64,000 nucleotides of DNA, from NCBI RefSeq assembly GCF_000372445.1, contig NZ_AQUY01000003.1, forward strand, positions 229,726 through 293,725. Reading direction: 5' to 3'. Shown in pieces: positions 1-9,067 of this stretch. Numbering within the stretch: position 1 is the first letter of the stretch; every line of letters begins with the position of its first letter. Under the pieces are notes generated by a model, which was given only the letters and a program-made list of their open reading frames with translations, was not told where the DNA came from and made no database searches. Origin of the DNA: Corynebacterium ulceribovis DSM 45146 (GTDB lineage: Bacteria; Actinomycetota; Actinomycetes; Mycobacteriales; Mycobacteriaceae). The position numbers and the translations under genes were made by a program.

Positions 1-2
1 CA

Positions 3-317
3 ATTTTCGCACGGCTGGCGCACCAAACCGCAGAAGAACCATTCACCTTCATTAATGTGCTGAACACGCTCTGGCCATTCCTGATTGGTGTGATTATCGG
101 CTGGGCGGCCGCTGGGCTCGCTAACTCCCGTTTGGACTCCCTCGCGCCATCCGGCATTATTGTCTGGATTGCTACCGTGATTACCGGGCTGGGCATTTGG
201 TCGATTCGCAATGGCGAAGTGCCCCACTGGTCCTTCATTCTGGTAGCAACTGCGATGAGCGGCCTACTGCTGCTCGGATGGCGGCTTGCGGCATTGGGTC
301 TGCGACGCCGCAGCTAG
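3..317 (+). CDS. DUF3054 family membrane protein (5' end outside window)
   Basis: The frame is open from the left edge, so the gene starts outside the window. A GTG at position 57 lies inside a conserved-looking stretch (FARLAHQTAEEPFTF just upstream) and is unlikely to be the true start. Three hydrophobic segments are visible (WPFLIGVIIGWAAAG; IIVWIATVITGLGIW; SFILVATAMSGLLLLGW), ending in an Arg-rich tail. The short motif FAR-x-H/R followed by WPFL-G is what I associate with DUF3054 proteins, small actinobacterial membrane proteins of unknown function. The stop lies 24 bases before the mannosyltransferase gene, so the two may be cotranscribed. The family assignment is from memory of the motif. 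Confidence 0.75.
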   Translation: MFARLAHQTAEEPFTFINVLNTLWPFLIGVIIGWAAAGLANSRLDSLAPSGIIVWIATVITGLGIWSIRNGEVPHWSFILVATAMSGLLLLGWRLAALGLRRRS

Positions 318-341
318 TTTCTTAGAAAGGCCCACGCCACC

Positions 342-1691
342 GTGTTCGACTCTTTGCGCAACAACCGCGCATTGCCCATCGCCTTGAATGGGCTGGTTGT
401 TCTTCTCGCCATTTGGCTGTTTTTCCGCGTCGGATTCGGCGGCATTGACCTGCGTGTATACCGCGAAGGTGCGCTGACACTGTGGCACACCCCAGAAGTG
501 CTGTACGAAGGGCATGTCGGGCCGGATGATGGCCCGCGCCTGCCGTTCACTTACCCACCGTTCGCGGCGATGCTCTTCCTGCCGTTGGCGGCACTGCCGC
601 AGAATGTCGCCTACCTGTTGCTGCTGGTCGCAAGCGTGGCGGTGGCGTTTGCCGTGGCGTGGGATTTCACGTCACGGTTGCAGCGGCTCCTGCCGAACTG
701 GGGGCATCTGCTGAACCCGTTCATGGTCGGGCTGATTTTCCTGATCTCTGGGCCGGTGCGCGACTCCATGGACTTCGGGCAGATTAACGTGCTGCTGCTC
801 GGCGCGGCGTACCTGACCTTCGTGCGTTTCCGGTCGCTGGTGCCGTTTGCGGTGGTCGTCGGTGTGTGCGCGGGCATTAAGCTGACGCCGCTGGCGCTGC
901 TGGTGGCACCATTTGCGATGCGTCAGTGGCGTGCCACCGCAATTGGTGTCGCGAGTTTCATTGGCACGCAGCTGGTGAGCTTGGCGTTCGTGCCAAGCAA
1001 CACCATCGACTACTGGACCCGTGTCATCGTTGACCCGGCCCGTATTGGCAACCCGGGCTTCATTGAAAATGTGTCTATTCAAGGCGTGCTTGCGCGTATT
1101 GACGCTTCCAAGCTCGCGTGGGTAGCTGCCGCAGCCGTGGTTGGCTTGCTGATTTTGGCCGTGATGTGGGCAATGGCCTCGGCCGACAAGGCCGCACACT
1201 TTGACCGTGTGACGCTAATTGCGCTGGCGAACTTGGCGTCGTTGCTGCTGTCGCCAGTGAGCTGGACCCACCACTGGGTCTGGTGGCCAATGATTGGTTA
1301 TGCCTGGCTGCAGGTGTGCCAGTACTACTGGCACCAAGTGCGCGCTTCGCGGGGCGTTGATGCTGGCGCTGGCGGCGCTGGCGGCAGCGCGGTTGGCTGT
1401 GGCGGTGACGCTGGGGGCCGCGTCTGGATGACCGCCGGTACCGCCCGCGCTTTGACCTGGATTATTGTGGTCGCGCTGACGCTGTCGCTCATTGTGGTGT
1501 TCATTGAACCGCGCTACATCATGCAACAGTTCAACTACTTCACGTGGGAGAACCGCTACCCGCCGGTGGCGTATGTGCTGCCGGCTATCCCAATTTTCGG
1601 CTGCACAATCGCCATTCTCGCGGCGCTGCCACTGCTGAAGCCAGCAGCTGCCACCGACCGCAATTCGGAAGAAGTTCCAGCTGCGGCATAG
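342..1691 (+). CDS. GT87 (DUF2029) polyprenol-phosphate-mannose-dependent alpha-mannosyltransferase
   Basis: A 449-aa multi-pass membrane protein of the GT-C type. The N-terminal region has the family pattern D-L-R-V-Y (residues about 34-38, probable catalytic/metal Asp) followed by LPFTYPPFAAMLFLPLA. Enzymes of this family (PimE, Rv2181 and relatives) use polyprenyl-phosphomannose outside the cytoplasmic membrane to add alpha-1,2-mannose to PIMs, lipomannan or LAM. The exact acceptor cannot be read here. The start is GTG, with an AGAAAGG-like ribosome site about 12 bases upstream. A Gly/Ala-rich loop (residues about 337-360) of low complexity interrupts the C-terminal membrane region. A strong terminator follows at 1759-1788. 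Confidence 0.85.
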   Translation: MFDSLRNNRALPIALNGLVVLLAIWLFFRVGFGGIDLRVYREGALTLWHTPEVLYEGHVGPDDGPRLPFTYPPFAAMLFLPLAALPQNVAYLLLLVASVAVAFAVAWDFTSRLQRLLPNWGHLLNPFMVGLIFLISGPVRDSMDFGQINVLLLGAAYLTFVRFRSLVPFAVVVGVCAGIKLTPLALLVAPFAMRQWRATAIGVASFIGTQLVSLAFVPSNTIDYWTRVIVDPARIGNPGFIENVSIQGVLARIDASKLAWVAAAAVVGLLILAVMWAMASADKAAHFDRVTLIALANLASLLLSPVSWTHHWVWWPMIGYAWLQVCQYYWHQVRASRGVDAGAGGAGGSAVGCGGDAGGRVWMTAGTARALTWIIVVALTLSLIVVFIEPRYIMQQFNYFTWENRYPPVAYVLPAIPIFGCTIAILAALPLLKPAAATDRNSEEVPAAA

Positions 1692-1758
1692 TCCGCACGG
1701 CGGCAGCAAGCTGCCTGCCGCGTCCTTTAGAGCGCTCCGCATCTGCGCGCCTCGCTTT

Positions 1759-1788
1759 GCCGGTCACCGTTTCGGTGGCCGGCTTTTT
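1759..1788 (+). terminator. Rho-independent terminator after the mannosyltransferase
   Basis: GCCGGTCACCG / CGGTGGCCGGC stem with a TTT loop (one base-pair irregularity) followed by TTTTT. It lies 68 bases downstream of the mannosyltransferase stop and separates it from the repeat region. Confidence 0.85.
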
Positions 1789-1827
1789 CGTGCGCCTTCG
1801 TCGGAAGTCGAGCTATTGACCTGGGCG

Positions 1828-1897
1828 GATCACTCTCGCACTGCCAAGAACCAAGAAGTGTCAGCAGTCGAGCAATGTTGGCAGTGCGAAAGTGATC
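1828..1897. repeat. 70-bp palindromic element, copy 1 (type A)
   Basis: Left arm GATCACTCTCGCACTGCCAA (1828-1847) and right arm TTGGCAGTGCGAAAGTGATC (1878-1897) are reverse complements except for one base, with a 30-base centre. Preceded by ACCTGGGC. About 50 bases downstream, to about 1950, are shared with copy 3. Confidence 0.9.
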
Positions 1898-1983
1898 ATC
1901 GAGCCGGCTCGTACCAAAAACCCGTCCAACGCAGCACGCCAATCCGACAAAAGCAATGCCAAAACGACTTCCCCACCTGCGCG

Positions 1984-2053
1984 GATCACTTTCGCACTGC
2001 CAAAGTGGGACACTTTCGTGAATCTCGAACGTCATGGCAGTGGCTAAGTGATC
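1984..2053. repeat. 70-bp palindromic element, copy 2 (type B)
   Basis: Left arm GATCACTTTCGCACTGCCAA (1984-2003); the right arm ending at 2053 is decayed (TGGCAGTGGCTAAGTGATC). The centre differs from type A and matches copy 4 (AGTGGGA..., TTCGTGAATCTCGA). Preceded by ACCTGCGC. Confidence 0.85.
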
Positions 2054-2096
2054 CCAAGCCCCAGATGGCAGCGCCCACCACCAGATGACCTGGGCC

Positions 2097-2166
2097 GATC
2101 ACTTTCGCACTGCCAAGAACCAGGAACCGATAGCAGTCGAGCACTGTTGGCAGTGCGAAAGTGATC
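2097..2166. repeat. 70-bp palindromic element, copy 3 (type A)
   Basis: Perfect 20-base arms: GATCACTTTCGCACTGCCAA (2097-2116) and its exact reverse complement (2147-2166) around a 30-base centre. The block 2085-2220 is roughly 90% identical to 1816-1950, so copies 1 and 3 were duplicated together with about 50 bases of right flank. Confidence 0.9.
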
Positions 2167-2392
2167 ACCGAGCCAGCTCGTACCAAAAACCCGGCCAACG
2201 CAGCACGCCAATCCGACTGAAGTCCCAAGTAAGAGGCCCACAGCGACTGCGCGAGTTCTACCCCAAAACGGCAAAGCGACGCACCGCAACGTCAAAAAGC
2301 AAAATGCCAGCCGCTCCGCGGCTGACAGTAAGACCATTAGAGGGGCGTAAAGCACATAGTCGCAAGCGCCACGGGGTTCGCTCACCTGGGCA

Positions 2393-2462
2393 GATCACTT
2401 TCGCACTGCCAAAGTGGGAGACATTCGTGAATCTCGACAGTTATGGCAGTGCGAAAGTGATC
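2393..2462. repeat. 70-bp palindromic element, copy 4 (type B)
   Basis: Left arm GATCACTTTCGCACTGCCAA (2393-2412) and right arm ATGGCAGTGCGAAAGTGATC (2443-2462), 19 of 20 paired. The centre is closely related to copy 2. It ends 30 bases before the stop of the carboxylase gene, so it sits in that transcript's 3' region and could fold there. Confidence 0.9.
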
Positions 2463-2491
2463 ATTACGTCAAAAAGCCCTAACGCCCCGAC

Positions 2492-4042
2492 CTACAGCGG
2501 CGCAATCAGGTGGCGCTTCGGGTTGTCGGCCTTTTCCTTCGTGCGCAGCTGGCGCAGCGCCTGGCGCAGCCGCACGCGGGTCTCCGACGGCTGAATCATC
2601 GCGTCAACGTAACCGCGCTCTGCCGCCATGTACGGGCTGGTCATGTTCTCGTTGTAGAAGCTCATGAACATCGCCTTCGCCATCGGCCGCTGCTCCTCCG
2701 GCATCTCCGCAAGCTGACGGCCATAAACCATCACGGCCGCAGCATCGGCACCCATCACCGCAATCTGCGCAGTTGGCCACGCAAAGTTCATGTCGGCGCC
2801 CATGTTCTTCGACCCCATCACCGCGTACGCACCGCCATAGGCCTTACGCACAATCACGGTGACAATCGGCACAGACGCCTCCACCATCGCGAAACCAAGC
2901 TTCGCACCACGGTGAATAATGCCCTGGCGTTCCTGCTCCACACCCGGCAAGTAACCCGGCGTATCCACAACGAACACCAGCGGGATGCGGTAAGCATTGC
3001 AGATACGGATGAAACGCGCGGCCTTCTCCGCCGCCGCGGCATCAATACAACCAGCCAGGTGCATCGGCTGGGACGCCACCACGCCAACACTGGAACCATC
3101 AATGCGGGCAAAACCGGTAATAATATTCGGCCCGTACTCCGGCATGACCTCGACAAAGTCTTCGGTGTCGAAGATGCGGACCAGCACGTCCATCATGTCG
3201 TAGCCCGCGTTCGGGTCATCCGGCAGCAGCGTGTCCAGTTCCAGGTCGCGGTCAGTTTCACTGTCGTCCGGTGCCCACACCTGCGGCACTGGCTCCCACA
3301 CGGAGGTTGGCAGGTGGTCCAGCAGGTCCTTGACGTAGTCGAAGGCCTCGGACTCTTCCGCTGCGACGTAGGAGACGTTGCCGGCCGCGGCGGTTGCCTG
3401 CGCGCCACCAAGCTCCTGCGGGGTGATGTCCTCGCCGGTCACGGACTTAATCACCGCTGGGCCGGTCACATACATTTCGGTACGGCCATCAACGGCGACA
3501 ACAAAGTCATTCGTCACCGGCGCATACACCGCGCCACCTGCACATTTACCGAGCATCAGGGAAATCTGCGGCGACTGACCCGACAGCGGCAACTGCCGCC
3601 GCGCAATCTCGGAGTACATCGCCAGCGACGTCACCGCATCCTGAATACGCGCGCCACCGGAATCCTGAATACCGACCACCGGGCAACCGAGCTGGCTTGC
3701 ACGGTCCAGCAGGTTGCACACTTTCCGGCCGAAGGTCACACCAACGGAGCCACCATAAACGGTCTTGTCGTGTGCATACACCGCAATCGGCCGACCGCCG
3801 ACCCGACCAAAGCCACACACCACACCGTCGGAGTAAGGCGCATCCGGGTCACCCGGGGTGCGACCCAAGGCACCGATTTCCACGAAGGAGCCTTCATCGA
3901 CCAGCTGCGCGATGCGTTCACGCGGGCTGGTGTCGCCGGCTTCGTCGCGGCGCGCTTTCGCCCGCTCGGAGCCAGGGTCCTGCGCCTGCTCGAGCCGGGC
4001 GCGCAGGTCAGCTAGCTTTTCCGCCATGGTCGATGCGGTCAC
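2492..4042 (-). CDS. accD4: Acyl-CoA carboxylase beta (carboxyltransferase) subunit for mycolate synthesis
   Basis: A 516-aa protein with both halves of the carboxyltransferase fold. The N-terminal half has GGSVGVTFGRKV and a GIQDSGGARIQDAV acyl-CoA loop; the C-terminal half has the VVDTPGYLPGVEQE and KAYGGAYAVMGSKNMG motifs. In mycolic-acid bacteria this subunit works with a biotinylated alpha subunit to carboxylate the long acyl-CoA that Pks13 uses as extender. The start is GTG, 6 bases after the pks13 stop, with GGGAAG upstream; an internal ATG at 4027 is an alternative. It is last in the fadD32-pks13-accD unit. The gene is called accD4 in M. tuberculosis and accD3 in C. glutamicum. Confidence 0.93.
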   Translation of the reverse strand: MTASTMAEKLADLRARLEQAQDPGSERAKARRDEAGDTSPRERIAQLVDEGSFVEIGALGRTPGDPDAPYSDGVVCGFGRVGGRPIAVYAHDKTVYGGSVGVTFGRKVCNLLDRASQLGCPVVGIQDSGGARIQDAVTSLAMYSEIARRQLPLSGQSPQISLMLGKCAGGAVYAPVTNDFVVAVDGRTEMYVTGPAVIKSVTGEDITPQELGGAQATAAAGNVSYVAAEESEAFDYVKDLLDHLPTSVWEPVPQVWAPDDSETDRDLELDTLLPDDPNAGYDMMDVLVRIFDTEDFVEVMPEYGPNIITGFARIDGSSVGVVASQPMHLAGCIDAAAAEKAARFIRICNAYRIPLVFVVDTPGYLPGVEQERQGIIHRGAKLGFAMVEASVPIVTVIVRKAYGGAYAVMGSKNMGADMNFAWPTAQIAVMGADAAAVMVYGRQLAEMPEEQRPMAKAMFMSFYNENMTSPYMAAERGYVDAMIQPSETRVRLRQALRQLRTKEKADNPKRHLIAPL

Positions 4043-4048
4043 TGGTGT

Positions 4049-7000
4049 CTACTTCCCGTCGTTGTTTCCGTCGTCTTTTCCACCGCGGAGCTGCGCAATT
4101 CGTTCCGAAAGCCGCGCCCCGACGGTCGAAATTTCTGGCTCATCCACAACGGCAAGGTGGTCGCCGCGCAGCTGAACAATTTCCAAGTCTTCGACGATAG
4201 CCGACCAACCGCCATCTGGGTCAATCTGGGCGTAGCGCGGTTCCAGCTCCACGGCCCCGTCATGCATCCGCTCGGCACGGAATAGCACCACCGGCGCAGT
4301 GACATCGGCCCAATCCGCCAGCTCAACCTTGTCCAGCTCCCGGTTGTCGACAAACGACGCCCGCTGATGCTCCAGCACCCCGCCGGACAGGCCAGTGGTT
4401 CCCGAGTCCATCATCTTGAGCATTTCAAACAGCTGCTCAGTGAACGCTTCCTCACCCTGCTCTTCGAGCATGTCGTGCGGCACTTCCATCGCCAGACCAT
4501 ACGTCTTGTTGGCGAACGCGGCGTAGCGGTCCCAGCGTGCGTGCAGCTCTTCGGTGGTGTTTGGAATAGGTTCCGATGGCTTGACGGTATCCAGGAGGGC
4601 AATCAGGTCGACCGTTACTCCAAGTTCGGGCTTGTTGACGAGTTGGTGCGCAACTTCATACGCCAGAGCGCCACCGAGTGACCAGCCACCGAGCACAACC
4701 GGACGGCCATCGCTGTAGCGCTGAATATCCGTCAGGTACTGGGCGGCGCGGTCTTGAATGCCACCTTCGACACGCTCAATGCCGTAGACCGGTACGTCCT
4801 CTGGCAGGCGGCGCATCAGTGGCTGGTACACCGCGGAGGAGCCACCAGCTGGGTGGAAGAGGAATACCGATGGTGCGTCGGAGCCTTCCGCGCGTTCGCG
4901 CAGGACGCGAACATTGCCGTCGACGTCGGTTTCCAGGTGTGGTCGAACCACTTCCGCCAGTGACTCCAGCGTCTTGGCGCTGGTGACTGCGTCAACTGGA
5001 ATGTCCGCGGCGACACGTTCGGACAGGCGGGCAGCCAGAGCGGTCGCGGTATCGTCATCAAGCTCAGGCAGTGCGTTCGTCACACCACCAGCAGATTTAC
5101 CGGTGATGGTGGCCCAGGTACCGAAGACGAGGCGTTCGGTGGCGTCACGTGGCGCAACACCCAACCCTTCGACCGTCGAACCGGATGGCTCGGCGTCATT
5201 TTCGGCAGCCGGGTCAGACTTCGCGGCTGCTGCCACAGCTTCGGCAGCTGCGTCAGTGCCCTTCTGCTTATCGGCCACCATCTGCTCCACCAATGCGATG
5301 GAATCAGCGACGGAGGCATCACGCAGTGCCTGGACCTGCAGAGACGGCAGACCAAAGTCGTGCTCAATGCGGTTTTTAATCCGCATACCCATCAGGGAGT
5401 CCAAACCAAGGTCGATCAGTGGCAGTTCCAGCGGGAGGTCATCGATTTCGTAACCCATCGCTTCCGAAACAATGACACGCAGGTGATCGGCCACGCTCAC
5501 GCCGGACTCTGGGGTCCACGCTGGTGCCGCCGCTGCAGTTGCGGTTGGCATACCCGGAGTGGACGGAGTCTGTTCGTCAACAAGCGCGGAAGTGGTACCG
5601 GTGGTGCCGCCGACTGGGCTGGCAACCTGGGCCACCGCGGCGTTGACCTCCGGCAGATTGCCCTTGACGACCGCGGCTTCCGCCAGCAGCGCCATTGGCT
5701 CACCCGCACTGAACACCTGGACGGTGGCACCGGCAAGGTTCGGGGTGACAATCGTGGTCAGGTCGCCGGAAGCAGGCAGCTCAGAGTACTCCTCCAGCGC
5801 AATGACCTGACCCGAAGGCAGCGACTGCTCCACCGCAGAATCAATTAGACCGCCAAGCGACGGCACGATTTCGGCGTGACCGGCAAACGCAATCCGACCA
5901 TCCGGCAGCTGCACCTTCGACCCCGGCATAGCAGCCCGGCCCGACGAAGACGGGCGCGCCGCAGTCCAGTACTTCTGGTGCTTCCAGTGGACGCCCGGCA
6001 CTGCCGCAGACTTACCCGGGCCAACCAGACGAGCAAGGTCAATGTCTTCGCCGAGGGCGTACAGCTTCGCCAGTGCGTCCAGCAGCGAGTCGGTGGCGTC
6101 TTCCTTGCGCTTCATCAGGTGAATCATGGTGCCGTCGACGCCCGCCATCATGGTGGTGATCATCGTTGGCATCAGCGCCACCGGGTTCGGGCTGAACTCC
6201 ACAAAGGTGGTGTGGCCCTGCGCGGCCGCCAACGCAATCGCATCGGAGAACCACACTGGCTTCGAGGTGCAGCGCACGAAGTAGTCCGCAGTGTGCAGCG
6301 TTTCGCCGACCTTGTATTCGCGGCCGCGGTCCACCGAACTAAACAGTGGCACCTGCAGCGGCTGCGGCGTGATGTCGGAAATCTCAGCCCACAATTCCGC
6401 CAGAATTGGGTCCAGCATGGAGGTGTGGCCCGCGCCCTTCACATTCAGCAGGCGCGCGAACTTGCCCTGGCCTTCCAGGTATTCCACCATCGCGACGACC
6501 TTTGGTCGCGGGCCACCCACGGTGCACATGGTTGGCGCGGAGTACACGGCAGGTTCGACACCGGCGAAATCTGGGTGGTCGGCAATGAACTGGTCCAGCT
6601 CTTCGACGGAGAACTCCACCACAGCCATCGCACCGAGCTCATCTTCAGCGAGCATGCCTTCGCCCTCGCCCATCAGGCGGGAACGGTGGCAGGCGATGCG
6701 GATGGCATCGCGCCAGCTCAGGCCACCAGTGGCATAGGCGGCAGCGATTTCACCCATCGACATGCCCACCACGGCAGCTGGTTTCGCGCCGAGTTCATGC
6801 ATCAAATCAATCAAGGCCAGCTGAATCGCGGTGATCCCGACCTGGGCAGTTTCCGTGCCGTAGGTCTGTTCGTCATCAAGCACCAGGTCAACCAACGACC
6901 ACCCGGACTCAAAGCGGATGACCTCGTCGATGCGGTGCAGCGCGTTAGCGAAAAACGGTGACAGTTCGTACAGTTCCTTCGCCATCTTGCGGTGCTGGCC

Positions 7001-9040
7001 ACCAAAACCGGAGAAAATCCACACCGGGCCGGCGGCGAGCGGCGCATCATTCGACGCGATTTCTGGGCTCTTCTGCCCCTCAGCGACCTTATCCAGCAGC
7101 GCAATTGCCTGCTCAGTGTCGCCAGCCGGAACCACCGCACGGGAGCGGCCGTTATTGCGCTTTGCCAGCGCGCGGGCGACGGTCACCAGGTCTGGGCCCT
7201 TGCGGCCGTTCGCGGTTTGCTCCCGCAGCCAGGTCGCCAGGTCCGCGGCAGCTAGGCGGCGGCGCGACGGCAACAGGCCAGAGACTGGCAGCAGCACAGC
7301 CTTCGGGTTCGGCAGGATTGGCAGCTGCTGTGGGTCAAGGTCTGGGCAGCCGATTTCCAGTTCCGCGGTCGTTGCGGTTGGTGAAATGGCTGGGGTCTTC
7401 TTCTTGCGTGGGGCTTCTTCCACCACGACGTGCGCGTTGGTGCCACCAAAGCCGAAGGCGGAAACACCGGCGACGGCCTTGCCGGAGTAGCGCGGCCACT
7501 CGCGTGGGTCCTCGACGACCTCTAGGCGGCCACCGTCGAAGTCAACGTATGGGTTCGGGCCGGCGTAGTGCAGCGACTGCGGTAGCGCATCTTCCTGCAT
7601 CGCGCGCACGACCTTAATCAGGCCAGCGACACCGGCAGCGGCTTCCGTGTGACCAAAGTTGGTCTTTGCCGAGCCCAGCAGCGTTGGGGTGGTTGCTGGT
7701 CGGCCGTGGCCAAGCACGGTGGCCAGTGCGGACGCTTCAATTGGGTCACCGAGGATGGTGCCGGTGCCGTGCGCTTCAACGTAGTCGACCTTCGTTGGGT
7801 CAATACCGGCGTCGGCGTAGGCGCGGCGTAGGACGTCCACCTGCGCGTCTGGGTTAGGTGCGGTCAGGCCGTTGGAGCGGCCGTCGGAGTTCACCGCGGA
7901 GCCCTTAATCACGGCGAGGACATTGTCGCCGTCGCGTTCGGCATCTTCCAGGCGCTTCAGGATGACAACGCCGGCGCCGTCGGAGCGGACGAAGCCGTCT
8001 GCGTCGTTGGAGAAGGCGTGGATTTTGCCGGTTGGGCTGAACACGCCGAGTTGGCCAAAAGCGGTGGTGGCGAATGGGTTCGCCAGAATGTTGACGCCAC
8101 CTGCGACGGCAACTTCAGCTTCTTGCATGCGCAGCGCCTGGGCGGCCTGGTGGATGGCCACCAGAGAGGAGGAGCATGCGGTGTCGACGGCGACGGATGG
8201 GCCGCGGAAGTCGAAAGCGTAGTTCAGGCGGTTGGCGATGATCGCGGTGGAGTTACCGGTCAGCGCATATGGGTGGGCGTGCTCCGGGTCGCCGGAAATG
8301 AGCATGCCGTAGTCATTGTTGGTGCTGCCCATGAATACGCCGACTGGTTCGCCGCGCAGGTCAGATGGTCGCAGCTGAGCGTGCTCGAGGGCTTCCCAGG
8401 TCAGTTCCAGCAGGATGCGCTGCTGGGGGTCCATGTTGGTGGCTTCCAGCGGCGATAGGCCGAAGAATTCTGGGTCGAAGCTTTCGATGTCGTCGAGGTA
8501 GCCGCCGCGGGTGTCGGTTTCGGCGAGCTTAGCGACGACGGTGTCCTGCATCGCGTATTCGGACCAGCGGCCTTCCGGCACCTCGGTGATCCCATCGCGG
8601 CCTTCAATGAGCATCGACCACATCTCGTCGACATTGTTGGCGCCTGGGTAGCGGCCGGCCATGCCGATGACGGCGATGTCCATGTCGGTTAGCGAGGAGT
8701 CCACGCGTTTGCGCAGCGCTGTCGCAGAAGCGTGCTTTTTGACGTAAGCAGCACTGTCGGCTTCTGCTTGCGCGGCGTCTGGTCCGTCAACAAGCCGTTG
8801 GGCAAGCAGGGAAATAGTCGGGTATTCGTAGGCCAATGTGGCGTCGAGTCGCACTCCGACGAGGTTTTCGAGTTCGCCGGAGAGGACCACGACATCGCGG
8901 GAGGACAGACCGAAGTCTTCCATTGGACGATCATCAGTGACCTCTGCGGCGTCTAAGCCAGTGTTGCTCACAATCCACGCGCGTAGCCATTCGCGGAGCT
9001 GAGAAACGGAGAGCTCAGTGCCAGCTTGAAAATCGTCCAT
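4049..9040 (-). CDS. pks13: Polyketide synthase Pks13, mycolic acid condensase
   Basis: A 1663-aa type I polyketide synthase that condenses the activated meromycolate-type chain with a carboxylated acyl chain to give the beta-keto precursor of corynomycolate. Domains in order: N-terminal ACP (residues about 20-95, DFGLSSRD, phosphopantetheine Ser about 47); ketosynthase (about 115-540, DTACSSS Cys 289, EAHGTGT, NFGHTEAAAG); acyltransferase (about 665-985, GMSMGE Ser 761, where Met replaces the usual residue before Ser); second ACP (DLGLDSL, Ser 1215); C-terminal thioesterase (about 1385-1655, GGWSLGG Ser 1454). This order is diagnostic. It starts 27 bases after fadD32; a GAGGAAAG ribosome site lies somewhat far from the ATG. 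Confidence 0.97.
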   Translation of the reverse strand: MDDFQAGTELSVSQLREWLRAWIVSNTGLDAAEVTDDRPMEDFGLSSRDVVVLSGELENLVGVRLDATLAYEYPTISLLAQRLVDGPDAAQAEADSAAYVKKHASATALRKRVDSSLTDMDIAVIGMAGRYPGANNVDEMWSMLIEGRDGITEVPEGRWSEYAMQDTVVAKLAETDTRGGYLDDIESFDPEFFGLSPLEATNMDPQQRILLELTWEALEHAQLRPSDLRGEPVGVFMGSTNNDYGMLISGDPEHAHPYALTGNSTAIIANRLNYAFDFRGPSVAVDTACSSSLVAIHQAAQALRMQEAEVAVAGGVNILANPFATTAFGQLGVFSPTGKIHAFSNDADGFVRSDGAGVVILKRLEDAERDGDNVLAVIKGSAVNSDGRSNGLTAPNPDAQVDVLRRAYADAGIDPTKVDYVEAHGTGTILGDPIEASALATVLGHGRPATTPTLLGSAKTNFGHTEAAAGVAGLIKVVRAMQEDALPQSLHYAGPNPYVDFDGGRLEVVEDPREWPRYSGKAVAGVSAFGFGGTNAHVVVEEAPRKKKTPAISPTATTAELEIGCPDLDPQQLPILPNPKAVLLPVSGLLPSRRRLAAADLATWLREQTANGRKGPDLVTVARALAKRNNGRSRAVVPAGDTEQAIALLDKVAEGQKSPEIASNDAPLAAGPVWIFSGFGGQHRKMAKELYELSPFFANALHRIDEVIRFESGWSLVDLVLDDEQTYGTETAQVGITAIQLALIDLMHELGAKPAAVVGMSMGEIAAAYATGGLSWRDAIRIACHRSRLMGEGEGMLAEDELGAMAVVEFSVEELDQFIADHPDFAGVEPAVYSAPTMCTVGGPRPKVVAMVEYLEGQGKFARLLNVKGAGHTSMLDPILAELWAEISDITPQPLQVPLFSSVDRGREYKVGETLHTADYFVRCTSKPVWFSDAIALAAAQGHTTFVEFSPNPVALMPTMITTMMAGVDGTMIHLMKRKEDATDSLLDALAKLYALGEDIDLARLVGPGKSAAVPGVHWKHQKYWTAARPSSSGRAAMPGSKVQLPDGRIAFAGHAEIVPSLGGLIDSAVEQSLPSGQVIALEEYSELPASGDLTTIVTPNLAGATVQVFSAGEPMALLAEAAVVKGNLPEVNAAVAQVASPVGGTTGTTSALVDEQTPSTPGMPTATAAAAPAWTPESGVSVADHLRVIVSEAMGYEIDDLPLELPLIDLGLDSLMGMRIKNRIEHDFGLPSLQVQALRDASVADSIALVEQMVADKQKGTDAAAEAVAAAAKSDPAAENDAEPSGSTVEGLGVAPRDATERLVFGTWATITGKSAGGVTNALPELDDDTATALAARLSERVAADIPVDAVTSAKTLESLAEVVRPHLETDVDGNVRVLRERAEGSDAPSVFLFHPAGGSSAVYQPLMRRLPEDVPVYGIERVEGGIQDRAAQYLTDIQRYSDGRPVVLGGWSLGGALAYEVAHQLVNKPELGVTVDLIALLDTVKPSEPIPNTTEELHARWDRYAAFANKTYGLAMEVPHDMLEEQGEEAFTEQLFEMLKMMDSGTTGLSGGVLEHQRASFVDNRELDKVELADWADVTAPVVLFRAERMHDGAVELEPRYAQIDPDGGWSAIVEDLEIVQLRGDHLAVVDEPEISTVGARLSERIAQLRGGKDDGNNDGK

Positions 9041-9067
9041 GAAAGTTGTCGTCTTTCCTCTAACTAA

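Larger units (their letters stand above)
1692..2491. other. Gene-free 800-bp stretch between convergent genes
   Basis: Lies between the mannosyltransferase (plus) and the acyl-CoA carboxylase gene (minus), whose 3' ends face each other. After the terminator it holds four 70-bp palindromic elements plus flanking duplicated sequence. The open frames crossing it encode the same few words again and again (DHFRTAK, WQCESD), which is the palindrome read in different frames, so I do not regard them as genes. No tRNA or other RNA gene was recognised. Positions 2221-2380 hold unique sequence in which I see nothing. Confidence 0.7.

Noticed and set aside
1816..2594. Open frames crossing the palindromic array, and a possible CRISPR array
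   Set aside because: The frames only re-read the repeat (DHFRTAK, WQCESD). There are just four elements, the spacing is irregular (156, 113 and 296 bases between starts), the elements are palindromic over 70 bp with two alternating centres, and no cas genes are present.
2510..4015. Long open frame on the plus strand through the carboxylase gene
   Set aside because: It is the antisense shadow of the acyl-CoA carboxylase gene, rich in His/Arg, with no family motif. The minus-strand frame has all expected domains.
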